From assembly GCA_002344625.1 (NCBI GenBank), contig DDUE01000031.1, forward strand, positions 1 through 46,402: a stretch of DNA of 46,402 bases, in the 5' to 3' direction. Shown here one piece after another: positions 45,785-46,402 of this stretch. Position numbers and translations under genes: made by a program. Position 1 is the first letter of the stretch, and every line of letters starts with the position of its first letter. The notes beneath the pieces are model-generated. The model was given only the letters and a program-made list of their open reading frames with translations. It was not told the origin of the DNA and searched no databases. This DNA is from Rhodocyclaceae bacterium UBA2346. GTDB lineage: Bacteria; Pseudomonadota; Gammaproteobacteria; Burkholderiales; Rhodocyclaceae.

Positions 45785-46225
45785 TTACGCTCTCGTCGGC
45801 ACGAGAATCTCTGCCTGCCCGTCCAGCACAACCTTTCCCGCCACTGTACACACCGTTTCGAACAGGGCACGCCGTTTTTCGGGCACAAGTTCCTTGACCG
45901 TGACTCGCGCAACCACGGTATCACCGATTTTGACCGGTGCCTTGAACTTCAAGGACTGTGAAAGATAGATGCAGCCCGGACCAGGAAGCTTGGTTCCAAA
46001 AACGGTCGAGATGTAACTGGCAGAAAGCATGCCGTGGGCTATCCGCCCGCCGAACATCGACGCAGCCCCGAATTCACCATCGAGATGCACCGGATTCGTG
46101 TCGCCTGATACGCCGGCGAACATCAGAATGTCGGCCTCGGAAACCGTCCTGGCGACCGCGGCGGTCATGCCGACGGTCAGTTCTTCAAACTGGTAGCCGT
46201 AAAACTCACTGAAATCACGATCCAT
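45785..46225 (-). CDS. MaoC-type (R)-enoyl-CoA hydratase family protein
   Basis: A 146-residue hot-dog-fold protein. The hydratase-2 motif is complete: SEADILMFAGVSGDTNPVH with catalytic Asp and His, then FGGRIAHGML. Such proteins hydrate trans-2-enoyl-CoA to (R)-3-hydroxyacyl-CoA, linking beta-oxidation to polyhydroxyalkanoate (PhaJ-like), or serve acyl-ACP metabolism. ATG 46225 has GGAGA upstream; earlier starts lack one. The plus-strand folE2 ends on the adjacent base. Confidence 0.88.
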   Translation of the reverse strand: MDRDFSEFYGYQFEELTVGMTAAVARTVSEADILMFAGVSGDTNPVHLDGEFGAASMFGGRIAHGMLSASYISTVFGTKLPGPGCIYLSQSLKFKAPVKIGDTVVARVTVKELVPEKRRALFETVCTVAGKVVLDGQAEILVPTRA

Positions 46226-46402
46226 ACGATTCTCCGTTGTGCATTGATGAATGGCCTCGCCGCACGACGAACTCACAGACAGAAGCGATCGCCTGGGCTT
46301 GGCACCGCCTAGCGGCAGTGCACCATTTATAACATGGCGGCCGCACTGGGTGTCAGCGATCTGGTTGCAAGGAGCACGTTGGGTAACGTAGACGTGTAGA
46401 CA
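46226..46402. other. Region upstream of the MaoC gene
   Basis: These 177 bases at the window edge should hold the promoter of the minus-strand MaoC gene. I see no gene or clear regulatory element. Confidence 0.3.

Noticed and set aside
1..46402. Mobile elements, CRISPR arrays, defence islands, tRNA or rRNA genes
   Set aside because: I found no transposase or integrase motifs, no regularly spaced repeats, no tRNA-like cloverleaf or CCA end, and no gene neighbourhood outside conserved chromosomal synteny.

Overview
The window is a GC-rich chromosomal stretch, densely coding on both strands, that looks like a betaproteobacterium of the Rhodocyclales (Azoarcus/Thauera/Zoogloea type). That placement is an inference from gene order (Rieske oxygenase opposite xseB-ispA-dxs-folE2; ribF-ileS-lspA-fkpB-ispH; coaBC-dut; clpS-clpA beside cspA; rpmB-rpmG behind radC), from protein similarity recalled from memory, and from base composition. 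I see no insertion sequence, prophage, CRISPR array, rRNA or tRNA gene. Almost everything is conserved chromosomal housekeeping or central metabolism.

Layout. 1-2.7 kb: the 3' end of a branched-chain amino acid type ABC transporter operon (livH partial, livM, livG, livF). 2.7-7.9 kb: a RidA-family protein divergent from malate synthase G (glcB), then a Gate-domain membrane protein and a CidA/LrgB membrane pair. 8-10.9 kb: a divergent EF-G paralogue, a DUF4212 small membrane protein without its usual symporter, and a UspA protein. 11-14.3 kb: icd and aceK, divergent. 14.4-17.7 kb: coaBC-dut-nudix on the minus strand, then radC, rpmB and rpmG. 18-21.8 kb: cspA, clpS-clpA and rraA. 22.3-23.6 kb: isocitrate lyase (aceA). 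23.7-26.6 kb: a Spy/CpxP-like periplasmic protein divergent from an OmpR/EnvZ-type two-component pair. 26.6-31.9 kb: glpK-glpD, a SpoIIAA-like protein with a sulfurtransferase, and murI. 31.9-34.8 kb: queG divergent from tsaE-amiC. 34.9-40.6 kb: ribF-ileS-lspA-fkpB-ispH. 40.7-46.2 kb: the Rieske oxygenase, xseB-ispA-dxs-folE2 and a MaoC-type hydratase.

How the genes work together. All dedicated parts of the glyoxylate bypass lie within about 20 kb but in separate transcription units: glcB, icd, its kinase/phosphatase aceK, and aceA. icd keeps the phosphorylatable serine. The MEP isoprenoid pathway is represented by dxs, ispH and ispA. Envelope assembly is represented by lspA, murI and amiC.

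I do not see an obvious new defence, mobile or biosynthetic system. The observations most worth following are the glcB/Gate/CidA/LrgB neighbourhood (possible C2-acid transport), the EF-G paralogue that has lost the switch II histidine, the orphan DUF4212 gene, the Rieske oxygenase of unknown substrate beside the isoprenoid genes, and structured DNA upstream of aceA. Start codons were adjusted by Shine-Dalgarno evidence and remembered family N-termini. No database search was run.
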